From Lacinutrix sp. MedPE-SW (GTDB taxonomy: Bacteria; Bacteroidota; Bacteroidia; Flavobacteriales; Flavobacteriaceae), in contig NZ_MPCX01000013.1 of the NCBI RefSeq assembly GCF_001874145.1, forward strand, positions 31,527 to 95,526: a DNA stretch of 64,000 nucleotides, written 5' to 3'. Shown here piece by piece: positions 28,496-37,418 of this stretch; position 1 is the stretch's first letter; each line of letters begins with the position of its first letter. The notes under the pieces were generated by a model. That model searched no databases. It was given only the letters and a program-made list of their open reading frames with translations, and was not told where the DNA came from. Made by a program: the position numbers and the translations under genes.

Positions 28496-29959
28496 TTATT
28501 TTTGTAATTGTTTTAATAAATTTTCAACTATTTTAAAATCGTCAAAATCTGTTCGCTCACCATTTATTTCTTGATAAGTCTCATGCCCTTTTCCTGCTAT
28601 TAAAATAATATCTCCAGCATTTGCTAATTGGCAAGCTGTTTTTATAGCTTGTTTTCTATCTACAATTGATAAGGTTTTTTTAAAATTTTGAGGTTCTATA
28701 CCTTTCTCAATATCTTCAATAATTAGCTCAGGCACTTCTGTTCTTGGGTTATCACTTGTAAAAATGGCTTTTGTGCTTAACGCTGAAGCAATGTGTCCCA
28801 TTTTTGGTCTTTTTGTAGCATCTCTATCTCCACCACAACCAACAACAGTTATTAACTCTTCGTTTTTAGTGCGAATACTATTAATGGTTTCTAACACATT
28901 TTTTAAAGCATCTGGCGTATGCGCATAATCTACAATGGCTGTAATATTTTCTTCAGAAATTAAATATTGAAATCTCCCACTTACACTTTCTAGCTCGCTT
29001 ATGAGCCTTAAAATCTCGGTTTTTTCTAATCCTAACAATTCTGCAGTGGCGTATATAGCCAATACGTTTGAAGCATTAAAACCACCTATTAACCTTGTCC
29101 ACACATCGCTATCGTTAATTTTTAACAACATGCCACTGAATGAGTTTTCTAGTATTTGAGCTTTATAAGCTGCGTAATTTTTTAAACCGTATTTATACTG
29201 CTTCGCCTTTGTGTTTTGAAGCATAATTGCTCCGTTTTTATCATCGGCATTTGTTAGTGCAAAAGCATTACTACTTAAATTATCGAAAAACGATTTTTTA
29301 ACATCGCGATACTCTGCAAACGTTTCATGATAATCTAAATGGTCATGTGACAAATTTGTAAAAATACCACCTGCAAAATCAAGACCTTGAGTTCTTTTTT
29401 GATGAATACCATGCGAGCTCACCTCCATAAAACAAAACTCAACACCTTCGTTATTCATCTCACTTAAATAGCGATTTATAGTTAGAGAATCTGGCGTTGT
29501 ATGTGTAGCTTTATAGTCTTTATTATCTACTTTTATTACTACCGTTGAAAGCAAGCCAACTTTATATCCTGCCTTTTTAAATAATTGAAACAACAGTGAT
29601 GCTATAGTCGTTTTACCATTTGTTCCAGTAACTCCCACTAATTTTAAATTAGAAGATGGATTTCCATAATAATTTGAAGCCATTATTGCTAAAGCAATAC
29701 TAGAGTCTTCAACAACTATATAGCTAATACCTTCTTTTAAGGTTTTAGGTAAATACTCACAAACTACAGCAATTGCTCCTTGCTGTATTGCACTTTCTAT
29801 ATAATTATGACCATCTACAACACTTCCTTTAATTGCCACAAACAAATCGTTTACAGCAACGCTACGCGAGTTAAAATGAATATTTCTAACATACACGTTT
29901 GTGGTACCAACTACTGCATTGATAGTTACTTTATATAATATGTCTATTAATGATGTCAC
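28496..29959 (-). CDS. murE: UDP-N-acetylmuramoyl-tripeptide synthetase, meso-DAP type
   Basis: Adds the third stem-peptide residue. ATP loop GVTGTNGKTTIAS (near 109-121) and the FTSDNPRTEVPE segment (near 400); the DNPR motif marks enzymes that use meso-diaminopimelate, so the cell wall should be of the A1gamma type. 487 residues. Its start overlaps the stop of the upstream penicillin-binding protein gene by four bases (ATGA), indicating coupled translation. Confidence 0.97.
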   Translation of the reverse strand: MTSLIDILYKVTINAVVGTTNVYVRNIHFNSRSVAVNDLFVAIKGSVVDGHNYIESAIQQGAIAVVCEYLPKTLKEGISYIVVEDSSIALAIMASNYYGNPSSNLKLVGVTGTNGKTTIASLLFQLFKKAGYKVGLLSTVVIKVDNKDYKATHTTPDSLTINRYLSEMNNEGVEFCFMEVSSHGIHQKRTQGLDFAGGIFTNLSHDHLDYHETFAEYRDVKKSFFDNLSSNAFALTNADDKNGAIMLQNTKAKQYKYGLKNYAAYKAQILENSFSGMLLKINDSDVWTRLIGGFNASNVLAIYATAELLGLEKTEILRLISELESVSGRFQYLISEENITAIVDYAHTPDALKNVLETINSIRTKNEELITVVGCGGDRDATKRPKMGHIASALSTKAIFTSDNPRTEVPELIIEDIEKGIEPQNFKKTLSIVDRKQAIKTACQLANAGDIILIAGKGHETYQEINGERTDFDDFKIVENLLKQLQK

Positions 29960-31959
29960 GATAATTCTAAAACTATAGTTTGATTTCTTTTTACTTTTCT
30001 TCCTTTTGGGATTGATTGCGATGACACAAAACCACTACCTTTAATTTTAACTTTTAAACCTAAGTTTTCACAAAGCGCAATAGCATCCATTATTGGCAAA
30101 CCAACAACATTAGGCATGATTGTTAAATACTTATTTGCTGTTTGGTAATAACCTTGAAACTCTTTATCTACAGAAGCATTTTTAACCTCTAAAGATTCAA
30201 TCTCGTCAACAATTGGAGTATCTGTAAATATTTTTTGTGCTATACGTTTAAAAACTGGACCAGTAACATCTGCTCCATAATAACCCACTTTAGTGCTAGG
30301 TTTATGTATTACAACAATGCATGAATATTTTGGGTTTTCTACTGGAAAATACCCAGCAAAAGAAGACACATATTTTTTGTCTTTTTTCCATTCTTCAAAG
30401 TTCCCATAATCTGTTCTTGCAGTACCTGTTTTTCCTGCCATAGAGAAATATTCTGAATACATCCTACTTCCTGTACCATACTCCACAACGTTCTCCAGAA
30501 GCTTTTGTGCTTTTTTTATTGTTTCATCTGAAGCTATTTTTTTAACACGAACTTCTTTTTCAAAAGATTCTATTTCCCTATCTAATTCTTTTACCTCACG
30601 TAAAAAACGCGGTTTAAGCATTTCTCCATTATTAGCTACTGCGTTATAAAAGGTTAATGTTTGTAACGGTGTTAACTGTAAATTATAACCATAAGCCATT
30701 GAAGGCAATGCGTTTCTACTCCATATTTTATCTCCAGGCTGTGGTATTACTGGATTTCCCTCTCCAACTATTGGCAGGTTTAAATTTTCATGAAGCCTCC
30801 ATTGCTTTAACCTATCTATAAACTTATTAGGTTTTTTAGAATAATTATTATCTATAATTGTTGCCAAACCTATGTTTGACGATTTCTCAAAAGCCTTACC
30901 TACAGAGATTTTTCCATAACCACGAGTATCTGTAATACCTCTACCGTAAAATGTTTTATACCCGTTTTTGGTATCTACTACGGTTGAAGTATCTACCAAT
31001 TTATCTTCTAACGCAGCCATTATTGCCATTAGTTTAAATGTTGATCCTGGCTCATGAGACTCCCATACAGCGTAGTTTCGTTTTTCGTAATATTTTCCAG
31101 ATTTAGCTTTTCCTAAATTAGATATCGCCCTAATCTCTCCAGTTTTAACTTCCATTACAACAACACAACCATGTTCAGCATCATATTTTTCTAATTGTTC
31201 TAGTAATGAATGGTGTGCTATATCTTGAATATTAACGTTTATAGTTGTATAAATGTCGTATCCATCTTGCGGTTCTACTTGATTATAATCTACAATAGGC
31301 TTCCACTGTCCTTTTCCTATTTTTTGCTTTAACCGCTGTCCATCTTTTCCTTTTAAGTACTTTTCTCCAAACGCACCATCTAAACCAGCTCTAGTAACAT
31401 TTCCATCTTCATCTGTACGCTCATAACCTATGGTTCTCATAGATATTCCTCCCATTGGGTGTTCTCGCTTTGTTGTTTGCTCAACTATTAAACCGCCTTT
31501 AAAAGCCCCAAGTTTTAACATTGGAAAATTGCGTATTCTCAAATAATCTGAATATCCTATATCTCTAGCCAACAAATAGTATCTGTTTTGTTTTGCTCTT
31601 GCTTTTCTTAAATTTTCTCTGTAATAACTTGCTGAACGTCCTGAGTATTTAGATAAAGAATCACATAACGGACCAATATTTTCTTGCCAAATTTTCTTTT
31701 TTGGTGTTTTTGTATCTATTCTAATATCGTATTTAGGAATTGAAGTGGCTAACAGATTTCCATTAACAGAATACACATTACCTCTGTTCGCAGGAATGAT
31801 TTTATTCTCTACTGTTCTTTTCTCTGCAAGATCACGATACTTATCACCATTAACATATTGTATGGTTAATAATTTTACAACCACAGCAATGCCGAAGATG
31901 AACATACATCCAGCTACAAAATACAATCGGTTTAATATGTTCGTTTCGTTTACTGCCAC
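29956..31959 (-). CDS. ftsI: class B penicillin-binding protein (FtsI/PBP3-type transpeptidase) with PASTA domain
   Basis: Septal D,D-transpeptidase. One N-terminal membrane anchor (about 11-33), a dimerisation domain from about 50 on, then the transpeptidase domain with STFK (Ser306-Lys309), SSN (360-362) and KTG (510-512). The last ~60 residues form one PASTA domain (about 605-667, MPNVVGLPIMDAIALCEN). E. coli FtsI lacks PASTA; sporulation-type and Bacteroidota division PBPs have it. Lies between ftsL and murE. Confidence 0.95.
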   Translation of the reverse strand: MAVNETNILNRLYFVAGCMFIFGIAVVVKLLTIQYVNGDKYRDLAEKRTVENKIIPANRGNVYSVNGNLLATSIPKYDIRIDTKTPKKKIWQENIGPLCDSLSKYSGRSASYYRENLRKARAKQNRYYLLARDIGYSDYLRIRNFPMLKLGAFKGGLIVEQTTKREHPMGGISMRTIGYERTDEDGNVTRAGLDGAFGEKYLKGKDGQRLKQKIGKGQWKPIVDYNQVEPQDGYDIYTTINVNIQDIAHHSLLEQLEKYDAEHGCVVVMEVKTGEIRAISNLGKAKSGKYYEKRNYAVWESHEPGSTFKLMAIMAALEDKLVDTSTVVDTKNGYKTFYGRGITDTRGYGKISVGKAFEKSSNIGLATIIDNNYSKKPNKFIDRLKQWRLHENLNLPIVGEGNPVIPQPGDKIWSRNALPSMAYGYNLQLTPLQTLTFYNAVANNGEMLKPRFLREVKELDREIESFEKEVRVKKIASDETIKKAQKLLENVVEYGTGSRMYSEYFSMAGKTGTARTDYGNFEEWKKDKKYVSSFAGYFPVENPKYSCIVVIHKPSTKVGYYGADVTGPVFKRIAQKIFTDTPIVDEIESLEVKNASVDKEFQGYYQTANKYLTIMPNVVGLPIMDAIALCENLGLKVKIKGSGFVSSQSIPKGRKVKRNQTIVLELS

Positions 31960-31965
31960 GATAAC

Positions 31966-32289
31966 TTAATCCTTTTGTTGTGGTTTTACAATTATTTTTT
32001 GAGGCGGAACCTCTGATGTCTTTAGACCTTTTTCTTTCATTTTTGCCGAGACAACAGATTCTTTTTTCAACTCCATTAGTCTTCCTCTGCCATCTATAAA
32101 TGCAGAGCGCAACTCTTTTGCTTCATTACTTAAGCGTGCTATTTCATGTACTTTTTTATCTGCACTATGCGAGCTCGCAATCATAACTATAGCTAAAACA
32201 GAAATAAAGAGAATCATTCTCCAATTCTTAAAAGAGTCTTCATTAACCAAAAACGTCCCTCGCAATATGCTATAGATATTTTTTTTCAT
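31966..32289 (-). CDS. FtsL-like small bitopic division protein
   Basis: 107 residues: a cytosolic N-terminus, one membrane segment (about 24-42) and a predicted coiled-coil helix (about 45-85) ending in a Lys/Pro tail. Sequence similarity to named FtsL is too weak to see by eye; the size, topology and place between rsmH and the penicillin-binding protein are those of FtsL in dcw clusters. It abuts rsmH without a gap. Confidence 0.8.
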   Translation of the reverse strand: MKKNIYSILRGTFLVNEDSFKNWRMILFISVLAIVMIASSHSADKKVHEIARLSNEAKELRSAFIDGRGRLMELKKESVVSAKMKEKGLKTSEVPPQKIIVKPQQKD

Positions 32290-33195
32290 TTATATTTTTT
32301 CTGCAATACGAAGCTTTGCACTTCTTGCTCTATTATTTATTTTTATTTCTTCTGCCGAAGGAATTATTAACTTCCCTACCTTTTTTAAAGGCACTTCAAA
32401 TCTGCCAAAAACATCTCTTTCTGGCTCACCTTCAAATAATCCATTTCTTATAAAACGCTTTACCAATCTATCTTCTAATGAATGGTAACTTATTAAACTT
32501 AACCTTCCGTTAGGTTTTAAAATTTCTGGAGTTTGAGATAAAAACTCTTTTAAAGCTTCTATCTCTTGATTCACCTCTATTCTAATAGCCTGATAAATTT
32601 GGGCTAATATTTTATTTTCATGCTTTGGCGATAAAAACTTTTTTAAAATTGTTTTTAATTGGTCGCTTGTTTTAATTACTTCGTTTTTACGATAATCTAC
32701 AATCAACCTCGCCATTGCTGGTGCCGCACGCAACTCTCCATATTGCAATAACACCTGCTTTATCTGCTCCTCATCATACTCATTCACAACATGAAATGCA
32801 GACAAATCATTTTTTTGATTCATTCGCATATCTAAATTGGCTGCAAAACGAGTAGAAAACCCACGCTCGGCAACATCAAATTGATGTGAAGACACACCAA
32901 AATCTGCCAAAATCCCATCTACCTCTTTAACACCATGAAATCTTAAAAATCTTTTTATATATCTAAAATTTTCATGAATAAGTGTAAATCTCGGGTCATC
33001 TATTTTATTCTTAAGCGCATCTGCATCTTGATCAAAAGCAAACAATTTACCATGCTCACCAAGGCGTTTTAAAATTTCTTTACTATGGCCGCCACCACCA
33101 AACGTAACATCTACATAAACTCCATTTGGCTTAATATCTAAACCATCTACAGTTTCGTTTAATAATACCGGATTATGATATTCCATCTCCATCAT
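32290..33195 (-). CDS. rsmH: 16S rRNA (cytosine(1402)-N(4))-methyltransferase
   Basis: SAM-dependent methylation of C1402 in the decoding centre of 16S rRNA. The SAM motif VDVTFGGGGHSKEIL is near residue 28; ILADFGVSSHQFD is near 95 and SYHSLEDRLVKRF near 237. 301 residues. Its start overlaps the mraZ end by 23 bases. An alternative start one or two codons later (MEMEYHNP or MEYHNP) cannot be excluded. Confidence 0.97.
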   Translation of the reverse strand: MMEMEYHNPVLLNETVDGLDIKPNGVYVDVTFGGGGHSKEILKRLGEHGKLFAFDQDADALKNKIDDPRFTLIHENFRYIKRFLRFHGVKEVDGILADFGVSSHQFDVAERGFSTRFAANLDMRMNQKNDLSAFHVVNEYDEEQIKQVLLQYGELRAAPAMARLIVDYRKNEVIKTSDQLKTILKKFLSPKHENKILAQIYQAIRIEVNQEIEALKEFLSQTPEILKPNGRLSLISYHSLEDRLVKRFIRNGLFEGEPERDVFGRFEVPLKKVGKLIIPSAEEIKINNRARSAKLRIAEKI

Positions 33196-33643
33196 CGTCT
33201 TGTCCCATTACTTCTTCAGCTAAATCTGCAAAATCTAAAGCTGCGTCATCAATAGCTTGTTCATATTTATCTTTATCCCATATTTCAACAATATTAACTG
33301 CCGATGAGACTACAACATTTTTAACAATACCCGCAAATACAATTAAGTCTTTAGGTATCAATAACCTACCACTTGCATCCACTTCTACTATTTTTACTCC
33401 TGCTGTAAATCTGCGAATGAAATCGTTATTTTTTTTCTTAAAACGATTAAGCTTATTTACTTTCTGCATTAAAGCTTCCCATTCAGCCATTGGATACAAT
33501 TCTAAACACGGTTGAAAAACACCTCTTTTTATAACAAAACCATTTTGTAAAACCGGAGACAACTGCTTTTTAAGCGCAACAGGAAGCATTAACCTTCCTT
33601 TTGCATCTGCTTTGCATTCGTATGTTCCTATTAATGAATTCAC
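33173..33643 (-). CDS. mraZ: transcriptional regulator MraZ
   Basis: DNA-binding protein with two AbrB-like SpoVT half-domains that form a ring and regulate the division/cell-wall cluster in other bacteria. The first half has YECKADAKGRLMLPVALKK (about 7-25), the second VEVDASGRLLIPKDL (about 91-105). The usual DxxGR signature occurs in both. 156 residues. First gene of the cluster, behind a promoter that carries a threefold direct repeat (see next entries), consistent with autoregulation. Confidence 0.96.
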   Translation of the reverse strand: MNSLIGTYECKADAKGRLMLPVALKKQLSPVLQNGFVIKRGVFQPCLELYPMAEWEALMQKVNKLNRFKKKNNDFIRRFTAGVKIVEVDASGRLLIPKDLIVFAGIVKNVVVSSAVNIVEIWDKDKYEQAIDDAALDFADLAEEVMGQDDDGDGIS

Positions 33644-33675
33644 TATGATTTTTTTGTATTACAACGTATAGAATT

Positions 33676-33683
33676 CAAATATA
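33676..33683 (-). promoter_or_regulatory. -7 element of the mraZ promoter
   Basis: On the minus strand TATATTTG (TAnnTTTG), 32 bases before the mraZ ATG. The normal TTTG upstream box is not present; that position is taken by the repeats of the putative MraZ operator. Confidence 0.65.
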
Positions 33684-33690
33684 TTGAATT

Positions 33691-33720
33691 TTTTACCACT
33701 TTTTACCACTTTTTACCACA
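33691..33720 (-). promoter_or_regulatory. putative MraZ operator: three 10-bp direct repeats
   Basis: On the minus strand the unit GTGGTAAAAA is repeated three times with a 10-bp period, ending 7 bases before the -7 element. MraZ of other bacteria binds several direct repeats of a TGGG-like core spaced by five bases, i.e. the same 10-bp period, in front of mraZ. Position over the -33 region suggests repression. The core here is GTGGT rather than TGGG(N), so the match is by architecture. Confidence 0.75.
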
Positions 33721-33939
33721 TTGTTAATAAGTTATCGACTATCACAAGCATGCACTCAGCTTCAAACACTCCAAAAACCATATAAAATAGTCACTCTCAA
33801 CGGCTTGTATCATTAAAAAATTAATAATTAACAAATGATACTATATAGTTTTGATTTTTACTTGTGAAGTAAATTAAGAATACTGTTATTTTTTATTTGA
33901 AATACCTATATTTGCTTTTAACTGAATGATTAAAATTGC
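33721..33939. other. divergent intergenic region between mraZ and the hydrolase gene
   Basis: AT-rich stretch with no ORF-like or RNA-like feature I can name, apart from the operator next to it and the -7 element before the hydrolase gene. The stretch 33781-33830 contains short imperfect inverted repeats around TTAATAATTAA that are too simple to interpret. Confidence 0.4.
33907..33914 (+). promoter_or_regulatory. -7 promoter element of the alpha/beta hydrolase gene
   Basis: TATATTTG, 25 bases before the ATG; no good TTTG at the expected upstream spacing. Confidence 0.5.
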
Positions 33940-34704
33940 ATGGCGCATACGCTTAAAACTGAAGAAAAATACAAATACATTGAAGCTGGTGAAGGCACGC
34001 CAATTATTGTATTACATGGCTTAATGGGTGGCTTGAGCAACTTTGATGCTGTTATTAATTATTTTAGCAAAGAAGGCTTTAAAGTTATCATTCCAGAGTT
34101 ACCAATTTACTCTATGTCTTTAATTAAGACAAATGTTAAAGCTTTTGCAAAATACTTAGAAGACTTTGTTGCCTTTAAAGGTTTTAAAGAAATAATTATT
34201 TTAGGAAACTCACTTGGTGGGCATATAGGATTATATTTCACTAAATTAAATCCAGAAAAAGTAAAAGCTTTAATAATTACAGGAAGTTCTGGTTTATATG
34301 AGAGTGCAATGGGTGGTGGCTACACTAAACGTGGTGACTATGAAGTTATAAAGAAAAAAGCACAAGAGGTTTTTTATGATCCTGCTGTTGCTACAAAAGA
34401 AATTGTTGATGAGGTTTATGAAACCGTAAACGATAGAAACAAACTTATAAAAACCTTAGCCATTGCAAAAAGTGCAATTAGACATAATATGGCAAAGGAT
34501 CTACCAAAAATGAATATTCCTACTTGTATTATTTGGGGAAAAAACGATACTGTTACACCTCCAGATGTTGCAGATGAATTTCATAAACTACTTCCAGATT
34601 CAGATTTATTTTGGATTGATAAATGTGGGCATGCTGCTATGATGGAGCATCCAACACGATTTAACGAAATTCTACACGATTGGTTTAAAGCGCGATCTTT
34701 TTAA
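33940..34704 (+). CDS. alpha/beta hydrolase
   Basis: Cytosolic alpha/beta-hydrolase-fold protein of 254 residues with a complete triad: nucleophile Ser91 in GNSLGG, the acid in WGKNDTVTPP near 205, and His in KCGHAAMMEHP near 232. The oxyanion region HGLMGG is at 26-31. No signal peptide. Substrate unknown; the fold covers esterases, lipases and C-C hydrolases. Upstream of engB on the same strand but with a separate promoter between them. Confidence 0.88.
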   Translation: MAHTLKTEEKYKYIEAGEGTPIIVLHGLMGGLSNFDAVINYFSKEGFKVIIPELPIYSMSLIKTNVKAFAKYLEDFVAFKGFKEIIILGNSLGGHIGLYFTKLNPEKVKALIITGSSGLYESAMGGGYTKRGDYEVIKKKAQEVFYDPAVATKEIVDEVYETVNDRNKLIKTLAIAKSAIRHNMAKDLPKMNIPTCIIWGKNDTVTPPDVADEFHKLLPDSDLFWIDKCGHAAMMEHPTRFNEILHDWFKARSF

Positions 34705-34742
34705 GAACCACTGTACAATTAAATCCTTTTACATATATTATC

Positions 34743-34773
34743 TTGGCTACTTACACTTATGTAGTTACCTTTG
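34743..34773 (+). promoter_or_regulatory. promoter for engB
   Basis: TTG (34743-34745), 20-base spacer, TACCTTTG (34766-34773). The longer reading frame of engB would begin inside this element, which supports the downstream ATG as the true start. Confidence 0.65.
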
Positions 34774-34824
34774 CCTGTAGTATTAATTAAAAAAGATTTC
34801 CGCTTTTTAGGAAACGTAAATACC

Positions 34825-35445
34825 ATGAAAATAAAGTCTGCCGAGTTTGTTATAAGTAATTCTGAAGTCTCTAGATGTCCAAAAGATATGTTACCAGAAT
34901 ATGCTTTTATTGGCAGAAGTAATGTTGGTAAATCTTCTTTAATAAATATGCTTACCAGCAGAAAAAGTTTAGCAAAAACCTCTGGACGCCCAGGAAAAAC
35001 ACAATTAATAAATCATTTTATTATTAATAAGGAATGGTATTTGGTTGATTTACCTGGTTATGGTTATGCAAGAGTTTCTAAAAGCACAAAAAAAGTATTT
35101 CAGAAATTTATAACTAAGTATTTTGAGCAACGCGAACAACTTGTTTGTGCGTTTGTTTTAGTAGATATTAGGCATAAACCACAACCTATAGATCTTGAGT
35201 TCATGCAGTATTTAGGTGAAGGCGGTATTCCATTTTGTATTATTTTCACAAAAGCAGATAAGCTTAAACCTAATGCTATTACTAAGCATGTTGAAGATTA
35301 CAGAAAAATAATGCTTGAAACCTGGGAAGAAATGCCTCAACATTTTATTACTTCGAGCTCTAAAGATATTGGTAAAGATGAGGTTTTAAATTATATTGGT
35401 GAGCTTAATGAAAATATGATTAGTAAAGACGACGGCATAATTTAA
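34825..35445 (+). CDS. engB: ribosome biogenesis GTP-binding protein EngB/YsxC
   Basis: Essential-type GTPase needed for 50S subunit assembly. Starting at MKIKSAEFVISN the protein has 206 residues, with G1 GRSNVGKSSL (about 31-40), a G2 Thr after SGRPGKTQ, G3 DLPGYG (about 76-81) and G4 TKADK (about 147-151). The frame continues 54 bases upstream into the promoter, which is rejected as coding. Closely followed by the pseudouridine synthase gene, so the two are probably cotranscribed. Confidence 0.96.
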   Translation: MKIKSAEFVISNSEVSRCPKDMLPEYAFIGRSNVGKSSLINMLTSRKSLAKTSGRPGKTQLINHFIINKEWYLVDLPGYGYARVSKSTKKVFQKFITKYFEQREQLVCAFVLVDIRHKPQPIDLEFMQYLGEGGIPFCIIFTKADKLKPNAITKHVEDYRKIMLETWEEMPQHFITSSSKDIGKDEVLNYIGELNENMISKDDGII

Positions 35446-35450
35446 TTTTC

Positions 35451-36317
35451 ATGAATCAAGAAGAGATTCATATTGTTCCTAAACTTTTAAAACCTATAAG
35501 ACTTCAAGATTACGGTGTTGGTATTTTTAATTTAATTCCCACTAAATCTGCTTTAAAAAAAGCACTAAAAAAAAATCTTTTAACTGTAAATAATATTCCT
35601 GCAACAAGCGCTACATTTATAAAAGGAGAAGAAATAATTAAGCTTAACATTCCTGTAAAAAAAACCTTTAAAACAAAGCTTAAACTAAAGCTAGACGTTA
35701 TATACGAGGATGAATACTTAGCTATAATAAAAAAACCTGCTGGTATTTTAGTAAGTGGTAATAGCTTTAAAACCATTACAAATGCATTACCACAAAACTT
35801 AAAACCAAGCCAGCTTAAGGATGCTACTTTACCACAGCCTGTTCACAGGTTAGACTACCCGACTAGCGGACTGCTTTTAGTTGGAAAAACAAACAGCAGT
35901 ATAAGATTTTTAAATAAATTATTTGAAACCAAAACCATAGAGAAAACATACTATGCTATTGCTATAGGCAACATGCAGAAACAAGGCATTATAAAAACTC
36001 CTATAGAAAATAAAATATCAATTACATATTATGTGGTTGAAAACAGTGTTGATTCTAAAAGATTTGAAAAATTAAATTTAGTCAAACTAAAACCAAAAAC
36101 AGGACGAAAACACCAGTTACGTATTCACCTTTCAAGTTTAAAAAATCCTATTTTAGGAGATAGAGAATACGGTATACCATCTTTAATACTAAAAGGAAAA
36201 GGTTTGTATTTACACGCTTACAAACTAAAATTCACTCATCCTTTTTCAAAAAAAATAATAGAAATAGAAGACGAATTACCAAAAAAATTCAAAAAGATTT
36301 TTGAAACCAAACAATAA
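35451..36317 (+). CDS. RluA-family RNA pseudouridine synthase
   Basis: Isomerises uridines in rRNA or tRNA. The catalytic Asp is in HRLDYPTSG (near residue 128), followed by the family's LLLVGKT, and the C-terminal KTGRKHQLRIHL motif (near 218). The N-terminal ~85 residues look like an S4-type RNA-binding segment (KSALKKALKKNLLTVNN). 288 residues. Which RluA/C/D subgroup, and so which uridine, cannot be told. It converges with the permease gene, with only 6 bases between. Confidence 0.9.
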   Translation: MNQEEIHIVPKLLKPIRLQDYGVGIFNLIPTKSALKKALKKNLLTVNNIPATSATFIKGEEIIKLNIPVKKTFKTKLKLKLDVIYEDEYLAIIKKPAGILVSGNSFKTITNALPQNLKPSQLKDATLPQPVHRLDYPTSGLLLVGKTNSSIRFLNKLFETKTIEKTYYAIAIGNMQKQGIIKTPIENKISITYYVVENSVDSKRFEKLNLVKLKPKTGRKHQLRIHLSSLKNPILGDREYGIPSLILKGKGLYLHAYKLKFTHPFSKKIIEIEDELPKKFKKIFETKQ

Positions 36318-36323
36318 GATGTT

Positions 36324-37412
36324 TTAACTTTTAACATCTAAAGCGTCGCGTAACGCATTACCAATAAGCATAAAAGCCATTACCAAAAACATTATACACA
36401 AGCCTGGAATTATAGCTAAATATGGTTTACCAAGTATTATGTAATTATAATGATCTTTTATCATTGCTCCCCAACTTGCCATTGGCGGCTGTGCACCAAT
36501 ACCTAAAAAACTTAAACCACTTTCAATTAATATAGCAGCTGCAAAATTTGCTGCACATATTACAATAACTGGCGCCATGATATTTGGCAGAATATGCTTT
36601 GTAATGATTCTAAAATCCCCAAACCCTAATGCTCTTGCAGCAGTAACATATTGCAATTGTTTTGCAGATATTATTTGACCACGCACTACTCTAGCAACTT
36701 CTACCCACATTGTTAAGCCAACTGCTATAAATACTTGCCAAAACCCTTTACCCAAAGCTAATGTAATTGCTATTACTAATAATAATGTAGGAATAGACCA
36801 AGTAACATTTATAACCCACATAATAATAGCATCTATCTTTCCGCCAAAATAGCCTGCCACACTTCCCATAAAAACACCAATAATTAATGAGATAAAAACT
36901 GCTACAAAACCAATAAAAAAAGAAATGCGCGCACCTACTAGAACTCTACTTAGTAAGTCACGCCCATATTTATCTGTACCTAGATAGAAGGTTTTATTTG
37001 TAATTAATGATTCAGGATTTTTTCCTTCTTCTATTGTATATGTTTTTTCTATTCCTTTTAAACCATCTGAAGCATACTCAATATAGTTTATAGTTTGATT
37101 ATTGATATTATATTCTTGTAAAGGAACTTCTGTTACTGTATTAATTTTCCCAAAGAACATCTTGTTAAAACTATTTTGATCACTTTTAATTTGAGATGGC
37201 AAAGACAATATTTCCACCTCAAATCCAGGTGATTTTGAATGTATTGAAACATGCATTTGATTTGCATACTGAGAATTATCTGGCGCAAAGACATATGCAA
37301 AAACAGCTACAAGACCTACTAGTATAATAAACCAAAAACTTAAAACGCCCCAAAAATTCTTTTTGAACTTTTGGAGCGCTAATTGTGTTAATGAGTTGGT
37401 ATTTTTACTCAT
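36324..37412 (-). CDS. ABC transporter permease, DppC/OppC-like
   Basis: Inner-membrane permease of the peptide/nickel ABC importer family. One N-terminal membrane segment (about 20-43), a long extracytoplasmic stretch (about 45-140) that is longer than in E. coli DppC, the KYGRDLLSR segment, then five further membrane segments with the ATPase-contact loop AARALGFGDFRIITKHILPN (about 262-281). 362 residues. No partner permease, ATPase or binding protein is adjacent, so it is an orphan subunit. It follows the tail-specific protease gene by 6 bases. Confidence 0.88.
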   Translation of the reverse strand: MSKNTNSLTQLALQKFKKNFWGVLSFWFIILVGLVAVFAYVFAPDNSQYANQMHVSIHSKSPGFEVEILSLPSQIKSDQNSFNKMFFGKINTVTEVPLQEYNINNQTINYIEYASDGLKGIEKTYTIEEGKNPESLITNKTFYLGTDKYGRDLLSRVLVGARISFFIGFVAVFISLIIGVFMGSVAGYFGGKIDAIIMWVINVTWSIPTLLLVIAITLALGKGFWQVFIAVGLTMWVEVARVVRGQIISAKQLQYVTAARALGFGDFRIITKHILPNIMAPVIVICAANFAAAILIESGLSFLGIGAQPPMASWGAMIKDHYNYIILGKPYLAIIPGLCIMFLVMAFMLIGNALRDALDVKS

Positions 37413-37418
37413 TGTTTA

